A DNA stretch of 64,000 nucleotides. It comes from Anaerolineales bacterium (GTDB lineage Bacteria > Chloroflexota > Anaerolineae > Anaerolineales > Villigracilaceae). Each line of letters starts with the position of its first letter. Positions within the stretch are counted from its first letter, which is position 1. A program made the position numbers and the translations under genes. This document shows positions 50,320-59,148 of this stretch, piece by piece. The notes under the pieces were generated by a model. It did not search any database. It saw only the letters and a list, made by a program, of their open reading frames with translations, and was not told where the DNA came from. The stretch covers positions 2,108,001 through 2,172,000 of the forward strand of contig CP129481.1 in assembly GCA_030583905.1 (NCBI GenBank), read 5' to 3'.

Positions 50320-51252
50320 TCACTGTTTTTTCTTTGCCTTGCCGCAGGTGCATCCGCCGCCTTCGTGACGGTCGCAGGGCGCTTCCGCTTTGCGGCGCAG
50401 AGCTTCGAGTTCATCCCAAGGCTGGAGATCCTCGCGCTCAAAGGTTTCGGTAAAACGCTTTCCATCCGGGTCTTCGAGCAGCACCATGACCTTGTTGCTC
50501 ATTGGCAGGATGTCCACAACTTTGCCTTCGCCCTTTGGTGTGACCACGCGTTTGTTGCGCTTGGGAAGTTGTTTGCGGGCTTCGACATATTGCTCATATT
50601 CGTAGATCAGGCAGCAGCGCAGGCGTCCGCACATGCCGGTGATCTCGTTCGGGGTGAGCGAGATGCCCTGCTCTTTTGCCATCTTGATCGAAATGGGGGA
50701 AAAGTCCGTCAGGAATTTGGAGCAGCAGCGGGTTTCGATGCCGCAGGCGCCCATGCCGCCCAGGAACTTTGCAACATCACGCGGACCGATCTGCCGCATT
50801 TCAATATGCGTGTTCGGGTACAGTTCCTGCATGTCCTTTTTTAGCGACTTGAGATCCACCTTGTCTTCGCTTTCCGTGCTGAAAAGGAAGGCGAGGCGCG
50901 TGCCGTCGTAGTTGTATTCGGCGGTGACGATCTTGATGGTGTTGAGCAAGCCAAGTTCGGATGCGCGCGCGCGGCAGTTGATCATGGCTTCGGTCTGTTT
51001 GGACTGCCATGATTGCTGGAGTAACAGGTCGCGCGGCGTGGCGCGTCGTTCCACCTGCTTCCAGCCGCCCTCGGGTCTTTCGGGAATTTCCTGTACGATC
51101 TGGACGACTTCGCCGAGATGTCTGCCGCGGGAGGTATCCACAATAACATGATCGCCGACGTTGATGCCGGAGATGGCGGATGAGTCAAAGTGGTAAATTT
51201 TTCCGATCTTGGTAAAGCGTACACCGATAATGTTGTTGGCGATGGTTTGCAT
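50320..51252 (-). CDS. ricT: PSP1-domain protein RicT (YaaT-like)
   Basis: The protein has 310 residues from the ATG at 51252; an upstream extension of the frame to 51507 overlaps the response-regulator gene and has no family features. The PSP1 core contains GDHVIVDTSRGRHLGEVVQ, LAFLFSTESEDKVDLKSL, RDVAKFLGGMGACGIETRC and MCGRLRCCLIYEYE. In Bacillus RicT works with RicA/RicF on RNA processing and carries Fe-S clusters. The C-terminus adds a Cys-rich tail (CDRHEGGGCTCGKAKKK). Confidence 0.9.
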   Translation of the reverse strand: MQTIANNIIGVRFTKIGKIYHFDSSAISGINVGDHVIVDTSRGRHLGEVVQIVQEIPERPEGGWKQVERRATPRDLLLQQSWQSKQTEAMINCRARASELGLLNTIKIVTAEYNYDGTRLAFLFSTESEDKVDLKSLKKDMQELYPNTHIEMRQIGPRDVAKFLGGMGACGIETRCCSKFLTDFSPISIKMAKEQGISLTPNEITGMCGRLRCCLIYEYEQYVEARKQLPKRNKRVVTPKGEGKVVDILPMSNKVMVLLEDPDGKRFTETFEREDLQPWDELEALRRKAEAPCDRHEGGGCTCGKAKKKQ

Positions 51253-51373
51253 GGGCGCAATTATACTAGCGATTGTGGATTGATGGCTTTTTGCGGATGT
51301 GTAGAAAAGCGCACGGGCAGATGCCGAGAATTTGCGCCTGCCCGTGCGTAAAATCGAACTGGTGATTCTTCTT

Positions 51374-52000
51374 CTATGCTTCTTCCAGCCGTTCCAAATG
51401 CGCGTTGACCTGGTCCAGTAGGCGCAGAAGTTCCTTCCGCTCGTTGACCGTGTGGTGCAGGGAACCGGTGAAATGATCCCGTTCGACCTCATTGACATTC
51501 TGAACAAGGCTCTCGGCGCGCGCGATCTGCATGTTCTTCTCCGCCAGTTTGAATTCCAGCCGTTGACGGTAGCCGAGGTAGAACTCCTTTTCAGTGACCG
51601 GTTTTACCGACTCCGGTTTTGGCGCCTTCAATAAGTCTTCGATCAAGGCGAGGAAATCCTCGATCACAACGGGCTTTTCCATAAAGCGTGTCGCACCGAT
51701 GTCCAGCGCAAAGGCTTTATCCTCCGGCGCGACGTATGTGGCGGAAAGGAAAATGACCGGAATGTCTCGCGTTTTCGGTTCGATGCGCAGGCGGTGGACA
51801 AGGCTGAATCCGTCCATGCGTGGCATGAGAATGTCTGTGATCACGAGCGTGGGCGCTTCCTTCTCGATCAGTTCGATTGCATCCTGCCCATTAACGGCAG
51901 TTTCCACGCGGTAGCCCTTGAATTTCAGTGTCGTTTCCAGCAGCGCCAGAATGTCGGGAATATCCTCCACGACCAGCAGGTAGCCTTTGGTAGTGTCCAT
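51374..52000 (-). CDS. Single-domain response regulator with coiled-coil tail
   Basis: The protein has 208 residues. The receiver domain (1-125) has LLVVEDIPDILALLE, phospho-Asp in TLVITDILMPRMDGFS, and Lys in TRFMEKPVVIEDFL. Residues ~140-208 are helical (QRLEFKLAEKNMQIARAESL) with no DNA-binding domain. It probably signals through protein contacts. No histidine kinase is adjacent. GAGA lies upstream of the ATG. Confidence 0.88.
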   Translation of the reverse strand: MDTTKGYLLVVEDIPDILALLETTLKFKGYRVETAVNGQDAIELIEKEAPTLVITDILMPRMDGFSLVHRLRIEPKTRDIPVIFLSATYVAPEDKAFALDIGATRFMEKPVVIEDFLALIEDLLKAPKPESVKPVTEKEFYLGYRQRLEFKLAEKNMQIARAESLVQNVNEVERDHFTGSLHHTVNERKELLRLLDQVNAHLERLEEA

Positions 52001-52077
52001 GTCTCTATTTTAGCCCTTAATTACATTTTTGTAAGTTGCGAATTAATTGCCATTATTGGACATTTGTCATTTCATCT

Positions 52078-53085
52078 CTATTTTCCAATGAGATACCGCC
52101 AGGTCAGCGGACCAACGATCCCATCCACGGTCAGCCCGTTCGCAGTTTGGAAATCCTTCACTGCATCAGCAGTGTCCGGACCAAAGATGCCGTCCACTTG
52201 AATGGAATAATTGAACTTATCCCTCAGCAGCCTTTGGATGGCGCGCACTTCCTGCCCGGTCTTTCCCTGCGCCGCCTGAATGATCAGCGCCTGCCAGGTC
52301 TGCGGACCGACGATCCCGTCGGCGGTTAACCCTTTTGCAGATTGGAAATCCTTCACCTTCGACAACGTGATCGGACCGAACTTTCCATCCACATCCAGAT
52401 CATGACCATGCGCCCGCAGAAGGTGTTGAATGGCATACACTTCCACGCCCGAATCGCTGGACCTGAACGTTTTCCACTGCGCTTCCGACTCAGCCACAGC
52501 CTGAATCTGCACCCAGAACGGACCTGAAGCGAGGGCAAAGATCACGCCCCCCGGCTCTTTGAGCTTCCAGTTGCCTTTGTACGTGCCGGGTGCGGCGGGA
52601 GCGGTCAAGTTGACGGTCACATCCACTGTCTGACCTGGGGCTACACTCCCATTTGTCAGCTGCTGGGATGCGGGTCCGCTCATTGCATCGCCTGAGTCAA
52701 AGACCAACTGATAGCCGGACGTCCATGTGCATGAGCCGGAATTTCGCAGCCGCCATGTTTTGGTGAAGGCTTTGCTCGCTGCGATGTTCGTATTATCCGG
52801 AATTGTCACATCCGCCACAAAAGACGCGACATTGCACGGAATGGATGTATTGGTGGCGTTCGTCTGTGCGGGCGTCGGCGTGGACGTGGCTGTCCCTTCG
52901 CTGGGTATCGGGGTGGAAGTGTTGATTTCTGTTGGCGGTTGCGTCTCCTGCGCGGCGGCAGTGATCGTCTGTGCCGCAAGCGTAAAGATCAAGCCTTCGC
53001 CCGCCTCCTGCGTCCCTGTCGGCAGATTGCAGGCGGATAGAAGCAAAATCAGCACGAGGGGTACCAAGATCAATTTTCGGTTCAT
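52078..53085 (-). CDS. Lipoprotein with NBR1-type Ig domain and two peptidoglycan-binding domains
   Basis: The protein has 335 residues from the ATG at 53085 (GGAG six bases upstream). Lipobox LLLSACNLP. A Thr/Pro spacer is followed by an NBR1-like Ig domain (NTNIAASKAFTKTWRLRNSG, CTWTSGYQLVF, VNLTAPAAPGTYKGNWKL). Two PG_binding_1 domains follow (VEVYAIQHLLRAHGHDLDVD, VRAIQRLLRDKFNYSIQVDG). It probably links the outer cell envelope with the wall. It shows the same lipoprotein design as the M23 triplet. Confidence 0.9.
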   Translation of the reverse strand: MNRKLILVPLVLILLLSACNLPTGTQEAGEGLIFTLAAQTITAAAQETQPPTEINTSTPIPSEGTATSTPTPAQTNATNTSIPCNVASFVADVTIPDNTNIAASKAFTKTWRLRNSGSCTWTSGYQLVFDSGDAMSGPASQQLTNGSVAPGQTVDVTVNLTAPAAPGTYKGNWKLKEPGGVIFALASGPFWVQIQAVAESEAQWKTFRSSDSGVEVYAIQHLLRAHGHDLDVDGKFGPITLSKVKDFQSAKGLTADGIVGPQTWQALIIQAAQGKTGQEVRAIQRLLRDKFNYSIQVDGIFGPDTADAVKDFQTANGLTVDGIVGPLTWRYLIGK

Positions 53086-53174
53086 GATATTCTCCTTCCA
53101 ACATTTACAGTGTAGCAAAGCCCAAGCCAAAGCACAATTTGCCATTGGTACCATGTAAACTTTGTACAAATAAA

Positions 53175-53212
53175 AAAGACGGTCAGTTTGAACGTTCAAA
53201 CTGACCGTCTTT
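53175..53212. terminator. Perfect 38-bp palindromic terminator
   Basis: Two complementary 19-base arms meet with no spacer. On the minus strand it is followed by TTTTATTTG. It lies 22 bases past the solute-binding-protein stop. Confidence 0.85.
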
Positions 53213-53234
53213 CCGTAGCTTTTTTGCTTGAGAT

Positions 53235-54017
53235 TTATTTCCAGATGAAGGAAATTTCGGGTTCGCCAGCCGCGCCCCAATATTCAGGATTGCGGGTGAG
53301 GGTTAATCCGGTGTCTGTCCATGAGGAGATCTGATACGCTCCGCTGGAGACAATGGAACTGTTTTGTGTGCCGTACCCGTCTGTCAAAGAACTGGTATCC
53401 AGAATGGTGAAGGCGGGATGTGCCAAATATTCAAGCAGTTCAGGCACGGGGCGGTTGAGGTGAATGATGACCGTGTTGGTGTCCACTTTTTGGATGCCAT
53501 CCACCTGGGAAATGGCGCGGTCGTCTGCATCCCGTTGACCGTTGAAACCAAGGAAGATCCTGCTCCATGTGGGGTAGTTGCCATCACCATGCAGGGGGCT
53601 TTGCGGGTCGAACCAACGGTTGAAATTTTCGACGATGATGTCAGTGGTAATGGGGTTGCCGTTGCTGAATTTTGCGTTTTGACGAATCTCGAAGATGTAG
53701 TTGAGCTGGTCATCTGAAGTGACCCATGAAACGGCGATGCCCGGCTGCGGATTGCCATTCTCATCCAGCCGAACCAGCCCTTCGTATAAATATCCACTCA
53801 CCAGCAGCGAGTCGGCATCTTCGGTGACGGCGGGGTCGAGTACAATATCGGCACTGATGGCGGATGCCTGATCCGTTTCGGGGGTGGATACTGCTTCTGG
53901 TGTTGGGGCAGGCTGGGGTTCGTCTGTTGAGGCGGCTTGCGGCTGGCAGCCTGTCAATAAAAGCAGAAAAACTATAAAAAGACTGAATATCTGAAGGCGA
54001 AACTTCTTTTGGTCCAT
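53235..54017 (-). CDS. Half-length family 5 solute-binding lipoprotein
   Basis: The protein has 260 residues from the ATG at 54017. Lipobox LLLTGCQPQ, a Thr/Pro spacer, then the first lobe of an oligopeptide-binding protein (SISADIVLDPAVTEDADS-like start, LYEGLVRLDENGNPQPGIAV, YIFEIRQNAKFSNGNPIT, GAYQISSWTDTGLTLTRNPE). Family members have ~500-600 residues; this ends after the NPEYW motif and a terminator follows 22 bases later. No permease or ATPase gene is near. It may be a genuine short form or a decayed gene with a tidy end. Confidence 0.78.
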   Translation of the reverse strand: MDQKKFRLQIFSLFIVFLLLLTGCQPQAASTDEPQPAPTPEAVSTPETDQASAISADIVLDPAVTEDADSLLVSGYLYEGLVRLDENGNPQPGIAVSWVTSDDQLNYIFEIRQNAKFSNGNPITTDIIVENFNRWFDPQSPLHGDGNYPTWSRIFLGFNGQRDADDRAISQVDGIQKVDTNTVIIHLNRPVPELLEYLAHPAFTILDTSSLTDGYGTQNSSIVSSGAYQISSWTDTGLTLTRNPEYWGAAGEPEISFIWK

Positions 54018-54291
54018 GTGATTATCACTTCCTCTCGGCGAATTGGTCGATGGTATCATTCTTGAATTATGAAGGTATTAGAGCGGTGTAAACCTTGCAG
54101 CTTTCGGGCAAAATGCTGGAATTTGTTTATTCTAGCGCATTTTAATTGAATAGGAAATATAATCGGACTTTATCGGCATGATTTGGCAATTTGTCGGGCA
54201 AATTCGGATAATGATCGCAACCCTTTTTTGTCCAAATGCCCAACTAATACTATGAGTTAATATTACAGAGAAAACAATTCAGAGGAACGTG

Positions 54292-57200
54292 ATGAGAAGA
54301 GGTACCATGCAAACCAAAGTATCCCATAGTTTATTTAAGTTCTTTTCCATGCTGCTCGTTCTGTCGCTGATCTTTTCGGCTTGTGTTCCTGCCAACCCGG
54401 ATTTCCTGTCAGGTACAGGCGGCGGAGGCGAGGCGGAGACCCAGGAAGCGCCGACTGAGGAGGTGATACCCACAGAGGAATCTCCTACGGAAGAACCGCC
54501 TACAGAAGTGCCCACCGAGGTGCCTCCCACAGAAGAGCCGCCTACAGAAGCGTCCACCGAGGTGCCTCCTACAGAAGAGACACCTATTCCTATAGATACT
54601 TTGGAGGCAACTTCTGAACCTACTCTTGAAGAAACGCCTACCTCGACAAATACTTTGGAGCCCACTCCCACTGCAACGCCCGGTGTGAGCGGGCTTGCGG
54701 TTAGTACACCCACGGAAACGCCGTTGCCGCCGCCTACAAATACGCTTGAGCCAGACCCCTATATCGGGTTGGGCGTGGCTTGTAACAATGATTTGTCCGC
54801 AACTTTTAAGATCACCAATTATGGCGGACCCTTGACCGGTGGCAGTTACACCCTTTCCGAGCCGGGTAAATCGCCCGTTACTTCTCCGCTTGATCTGAGC
54901 CCGGGCGGAAGTGTTTCCTTTAAGGCAGCTGGGAATGCAACGGTCACTGTCAATTATTCGACCTCTCAACTGGAAGATGTCAATCTTGAAGCGACTGGCA
55001 CCTGTCTGCCACTGCCGACGAATACGCCTGTTACCACGTCTACACCTTCCCGCACGCCCACGGTCACCCGCACTCCTTCACCGACCAATACACCGGGACC
55101 TTCCCCAACCCCAACAGTAACCCGCACGCCCACGGCAACGCGTACTGCGACATTGACTCGCACGCCCACGTCCACGATTACCCCTGGACCTTCACCGACT
55201 CCGACTCCTTCTCGCACGCCTAGACCGACGAGAACGCCTCGACCTACGAATACGCCGACCTCCACCATTACGCCGGGTCCATCCCCGACACCGACCGTAA
55301 CGCGGACTCCGACCGAGACCCGCACGCCCACGCAGACTCGGACACCTTCTTTGACCCCGACGATCACAAATACGCCGTCCCTAACCCCGACGATTCAGAT
55401 CTTGGACGGTCAGTTGGATCTGGCGGTTTTGTGCAATACGGATCTGTCAGCGACCTTTATTATCAGCAATATCTCCGGCGCTGTCAGCAACGGAAGTTTT
55501 GACCTGTCTGAGCCGAAGCAAAGCGGACCGGTGGATCTGCAACCCGGAGATTCCACATCCATAAAAGGCGCAGGGTACGCGACCATGACCGTCACCTACA
55601 GCACGTCCCTGCTTTCATCTGTGACGCTGAGTGTGACCGGTTCCTGCTTGCTGCGCCCCACAGCCACGGCTACATTCACACCCACGCCCACCTTTACACC
55701 CACTAGCACCCCGACCAATACGCCAATGCCTCCGTCCCTGACCGCAAGCGGTGTGTGCACGGGCACAGCGATCGGTTCTGCCACGTTCGTTATCACGAAC
55801 AATGGCGGCGATATGACCAGCCCTTACACCTATGAGATCGAGGATGACAACGGTAATGTCGTGGATACAGGTACGTTCCAGTTGGGGGCTGGTGCCAGTA
55901 CGATCATTAATGTAAGCGGCTCTTCAAACACATATACGTTGTCCAGTCCGGACGACAGCAATGTGAGTGCCGATGCAGATACGACTCGTTGCGCGCCTCC
56001 TCCTCCGCCTCCATCACTCTCTGCAGTGGGTGCGTGTTCATCCAACGCTGGCGAAGCCATGTTTATCATCACAAACAACGGTGGCGACATGTCAGCGCCG
56101 TACACCTATGATATCGAGGATGACAATGGCAATGTTGTGGATACAGGCACGTTCCAGTTGAGCGCCGGACAGAGTGCCAATATAAAGGTAAGCGGCTCCT
56201 CCATGACCTACACCTTGACCAGCCCGGACGATGGTTCTCTAAATGCGACGGCAGATCTGTCAACCTGTGTGCAGCTGCCGTCCCTGAGCGTGAGCGGTGC
56301 ATGTACTTCCGCTTCGGGAATTGCCACTTTTGTCGTCACGAACAACGGCGGCGACATGACCTCCGCGTACTCCTACGAGATCACGGATGACAACGGGAAT
56401 GTTGTGCAATCCTCTATGTTCCAGTTGAATGCCGGACAGAGTGCATCCTTTACGATCGGCGGCTCGTCGAGTTCGTACACGTTTGCCAGCCCCAATGACA
56501 GTTCTCTGACCGACACGGCGGATATGACAACTTGTGCTCCGCCTCCATCCAGCCCTGCCTTGTCGGCAGTGGGTGTGTGCACGTCCAATGAAGGTGAAGT
56601 GAGATTTGTGATCACCAACACCGGCGCGGATATGTCAACGCCGTACACCTACGAAATTACTGATGCCAATGGAAATGCGGTTCAAAGCGCCTCCTTCCAG
56701 TTGATGTCTGGGCAAAGTGTGGTGGTGGTTGTTTCCGGTTCGTCGTTATATACCTTGTCCAGCCCGGATGACAGCGGTTTGACCGCTCAGGCGGATACTT
56801 CGACCTGCGTAGTCCCGCCGCCTCCCCCCGCTCTAACGGCTACCGGACTCTGTATCGCCAATTCCGACTTCGCATCCTTTATCATCACCAATGGCGGCGG
56901 CGACATGACAGTGGCTGAAGTGTATACAGTCACGGACGCCAATGGCAATGTGGTGCAGACCGGCTCCTTCCAATTGAAAGCCGGGCAAAGTCTGAGTTTC
57001 AAAGTGGATGGCTCTGGCGGCGAATTGGTGCTGTCCATTGCAGGCGCTGGCGGACTTAATGTCCGTGTTGCATCGACAAATTGTTACGAACCGGTGCTTT
57101 CGGTTGCGCCTGCCGGCTCCTCGATCTGTATCCAGTGCCTTGTCTTCCACACCTTCCGTGATGACAACCTGGAGATCTACCGCCTCGATGGCATCGAAGG

Positions 57201-58098
57201 GCAGGAAGGCTTCGAACTCTTCAATCTATCCAAGAGTGAGGCTGTTGACAGCCGGCCAAGCCGCTCTCCGAACGATTCGTGGGTCGTCTTCCAGAGCAAT
57301 CGTGATGGAAATGTGGAGCTTTACTACACTGACATCTCTGGCAGCGGTAATCCAATCAAATTAACGAACTCGCCGTCCACTGTCAACAATATCAACCCGA
57401 TGTATGGTCCCGATTCCAAGACAGTTGTGTTCCAAAGTGACCGAGGCGGACGTTTTGACCTGTTCACGATCGATCAAGAGAACGGCGAAGAAGTCCAGAT
57501 CACCAGTGACCCGGCGGACGATATCAACCCGTTCTATTCGCCTGATCTAAAGCGGCTGGTGTTCCAGAGCAATCGCAACGGTAATTGGGACATCTTCCTT
57601 CTTGATGTGGAAACGGGTAACGAATTCCAATTGACCGACTCGCTTGTGGATGAGACCTTCCCCGCCTGGTCGCCGAACGGGAAGCAGATCGCCTACCTCG
57701 TCAATGTGGATGGCGCGACCGATCTGTATGTGATCGACCTGGATACTCGCGAGACCAAACGCATCACGATTGACGGCAGAACCAACAACCATGTCTGGTC
57801 GCCGGAAGGCAACCGCATTGCCTATCAGTCCGAACGGAACGGCAACCTGGATGTGTACACCTATGACTTCATGACCAACGAAGAATACCGGGTGACGGAT
57901 TATGAAGGACCCGATTCAGGTCCCACCTGGGACTGCGGAGGCGTGAACCTGGCATTTACTTCCATCCGTGACAGCGATGCAAACATCTTCCAGGTCTTCT
58001 GGAAGGGTGGATCCGCTGGTAACATGACCATCGATCCTGCCACGGACAAATGGTCGCAGTGGCGCCCGTCCAATGATGTATCCAGCACTGGATACTAA
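54292..58098 (+). CDS. Large lipoprotein: Thr/Pro linkers, seven Ig-like repeats and a TolB-type beta-propeller
   Basis: The protein has 1268 residues (ATG 54292, GAGGA upstream; 54307 is also possible). Lipobox LIFSACVPA. It continues with a Glu/Thr/Pro linker, Ig-like domain 1 (~160-240), a ~125-residue TPTP/TRTP linker, Ig-like domain 2, then five closely similar ~90-residue domains, each opening with a Cys (VSGACTSA type) and closing with a second (TTC). In the five, a block like FVITNNGGDM and then DDNGNVVDTG recurs. The last ~310 residues form a TolB/WD40-like propeller (FQSNRDGN repeated). It is a cell-surface adhesin or sensor candidate. Confidence 0.87.
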   Translation: MRRGTMQTKVSHSLFKFFSMLLVLSLIFSACVPANPDFLSGTGGGGEAETQEAPTEEVIPTEESPTEEPPTEVPTEVPPTEEPPTEASTEVPPTEETPIPIDTLEATSEPTLEETPTSTNTLEPTPTATPGVSGLAVSTPTETPLPPPTNTLEPDPYIGLGVACNNDLSATFKITNYGGPLTGGSYTLSEPGKSPVTSPLDLSPGGSVSFKAAGNATVTVNYSTSQLEDVNLEATGTCLPLPTNTPVTTSTPSRTPTVTRTPSPTNTPGPSPTPTVTRTPTATRTATLTRTPTSTITPGPSPTPTPSRTPRPTRTPRPTNTPTSTITPGPSPTPTVTRTPTETRTPTQTRTPSLTPTITNTPSLTPTIQILDGQLDLAVLCNTDLSATFIISNISGAVSNGSFDLSEPKQSGPVDLQPGDSTSIKGAGYATMTVTYSTSLLSSVTLSVTGSCLLRPTATATFTPTPTFTPTSTPTNTPMPPSLTASGVCTGTAIGSATFVITNNGGDMTSPYTYEIEDDNGNVVDTGTFQLGAGASTIINVSGSSNTYTLSSPDDSNVSADADTTRCAPPPPPPSLSAVGACSSNAGEAMFIITNNGGDMSAPYTYDIEDDNGNVVDTGTFQLSAGQSANIKVSGSSMTYTLTSPDDGSLNATADLSTCVQLPSLSVSGACTSASGIATFVVTNNGGDMTSAYSYEITDDNGNVVQSSMFQLNAGQSASFTIGGSSSSYTFASPNDSSLTDTADMTTCAPPPSSPALSAVGVCTSNEGEVRFVITNTGADMSTPYTYEITDANGNAVQSASFQLMSGQSVVVVVSGSSLYTLSSPDDSGLTAQADTSTCVVPPPPPALTATGLCIANSDFASFIITNGGGDMTVAEVYTVTDANGNVVQTGSFQLKAGQSLSFKVDGSGGELVLSIAGAGGLNVRVASTNCYEPVLSVAPAGSSICIQCLVFHTFRDDNLEIYRLDGIEGQEGFELFNLSKSEAVDSRPSRSPNDSWVVFQSNRDGNVELYYTDISGSGNPIKLTNSPSTVNNINPMYGPDSKTVVFQSDRGGRFDLFTIDQENGEEVQITSDPADDINPFYSPDLKRLVFQSNRNGNWDIFLLDVETGNEFQLTDSLVDETFPAWSPNGKQIAYLVNVDGATDLYVIDLDTRETKRITIDGRTNNHVWSPEGNRIAYQSERNGNLDVYTYDFMTNEEYRVTDYEGPDSGPTWDCGGVNLAFTSIRDSDANIFQVFWKGGSAGNMTIDPATDKWSQWRPSNDVSSTGY

Positions 58099-58118
58099 CC
58101 GCTAAGGGAAGCATGAAC

Positions 58119-58148
58119 AACTCCCCGGCGCAACTGCGCCGGGGAGTT
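58119..58148. terminator. GC-rich terminator after the large lipoprotein gene
   Basis: AACTCCCCGGCGC pairs with GCGCCGGGGAGTT around a 4-base loop. It lies 20 bases after the stop; the following T-run is weak (GCCTTAATCT). Confidence 0.75.
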
Positions 58149-58178
58149 GCCTTAATCTACCCATGATTCGCAAGTCGT

Positions 58179-58187
58179 TGGTATAAT
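58179..58187 (+). promoter_or_regulatory. Extended -10 promoter of efp
   Basis: TGGTATAAT is a perfect extended -10 box. The start would be near 58194, giving a ~36-base leader with AAGGA before the ATG. No good -35 box is visible, as expected for this class. Confidence 0.6.
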
Positions 58188-58229
58188 CCGCCAGCCTATA
58201 AAAAACCACAATCAAGGAAAGTGTTTCGC

Positions 58230-58787
58230 ATGATAGATGTAAATGAACTTCGCAAAGGTGTCACATTCGAACTGGACGGCAACCTGTACAAGGTGCTGGA
58301 TTACAGCCACAACAAAACCGGGCGCGGCAACGCCACCATCCGCGTCAAAGCCCGAAACCTGCTGACCGGCGCCAATATCGAGCGCACCTTCAACTCCGGT
58401 CTGTCCGTGCAGGATGTCAGCCTGGATTTTGCCAATGTCTCGTATCTCTACAATGACGGTGACATGTACTATTTCATGGACACTCAGACGTTTGAACAGC
58501 CCGCCATCAAAAAGGAAGCGCTCGGCGAAAGCGCCCAGTACCTGAAGGAGGGCATGGAAGCCAAATTGACCTTCTACAAAGGTGAAGCGATCGACGTTGA
58601 AATTCCCACCTCGGTCGACCTCAAAGTTGTCGAAGCGGAAATGGCGATCCGCGGCGATACCGCTACCGGCGTGACCAAGAAGGTCATCACCGAGACCGGC
58701 ATCACCGTACAATGCCCGAACTTCGTTAACGTTGGCGATACCATCCGCGTGGACACCCGCACAGGCGAGTACGTCACCCGCGTTTAG
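58230..58787 (+). CDS. efp: Translation elongation factor P
   Basis: The protein has 185 residues from the ATG at 58230, the standard length. The KOW-like domain I begins MIDVNELRKGVTFELDG; the S1-like domains end in GDTIRVDTRTGEYVTRV. EF-P rescues ribosomes stalled at proline runs. The modifiable loop reads HNKTGRGNA: the tip residue is Arg32 where E. coli has a lysine, and the preceding Pro-Gly is Thr-Gly. It is followed 2 bases later by a Cys-rich protein gene. Confidence 0.95.
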   Translation: MIDVNELRKGVTFELDGNLYKVLDYSHNKTGRGNATIRVKARNLLTGANIERTFNSGLSVQDVSLDFANVSYLYNDGDMYYFMDTQTFEQPAIKKEALGESAQYLKEGMEAKLTFYKGEAIDVEIPTSVDLKVVEAEMAIRGDTATGVTKKVITETGITVQCPNFVNVGDTIRVDTRTGEYVTRV

Positions 58788-58789
58788 TC

Positions 58790-59119
58790 ATGAAGACGCC
58801 CGCCGGGCGCGAATGCCCGCATTTTTACGGTGATTACCACAGGGGCAGGAGCACGGAGGAGTGCCGCCTGCTCAAATTGCAGGGACAGCAATGGTCGCCT
58901 GACCTGTGCAAGACCTGCCCCGTGCCTGATATTGCGCGCGCAAATTCCTGCCAGTATATGACGCTGAACGTCGAGGTTGCCCGCCCGTTTCTCCTACTCT
59001 TTCAGAAACGCGTACAGGTCAAAGCCTATTGCGAAAAATCCAAGCGGGATGTAGCCGAGCCGCAAGTGGGATGCGGCGAGTGCCATGCCCTGCCGTTCAC
59101 ATTTGAAATAAAAGAATAA
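58790..59119 (+). CDS. Cysteine-rich small protein, unknown
   Basis: The protein has 109 residues with eight cysteines, in patterns such as RECPHFYGDYHRG, LCKTCPVPDIARANSC and GCGECHALPF. These suggest zinc or Fe-S binding. It starts two bases after the EF-P stop, so it is probably co-translated. I know no function. The gene pair efp plus Cys-rich protein is worth tracking across relatives. Confidence 0.7.
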   Translation: MKTPAGRECPHFYGDYHRGRSTEECRLLKLQGQQWSPDLCKTCPVPDIARANSCQYMTLNVEVARPFLLLFQKRVQVKAYCEKSKRDVAEPQVGCGECHALPFTFEIKE

Positions 59120-59148
59120 ACACAGACTCTCCGGGGGAGTCTCACAAC

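Noticed and set aside
50320..51507. 395-residue version of RicT
   Set aside because: The N-terminal 85 residues overlap the response-regulator gene and are not PSP1-like; the ATG at 51252 begins the domain.
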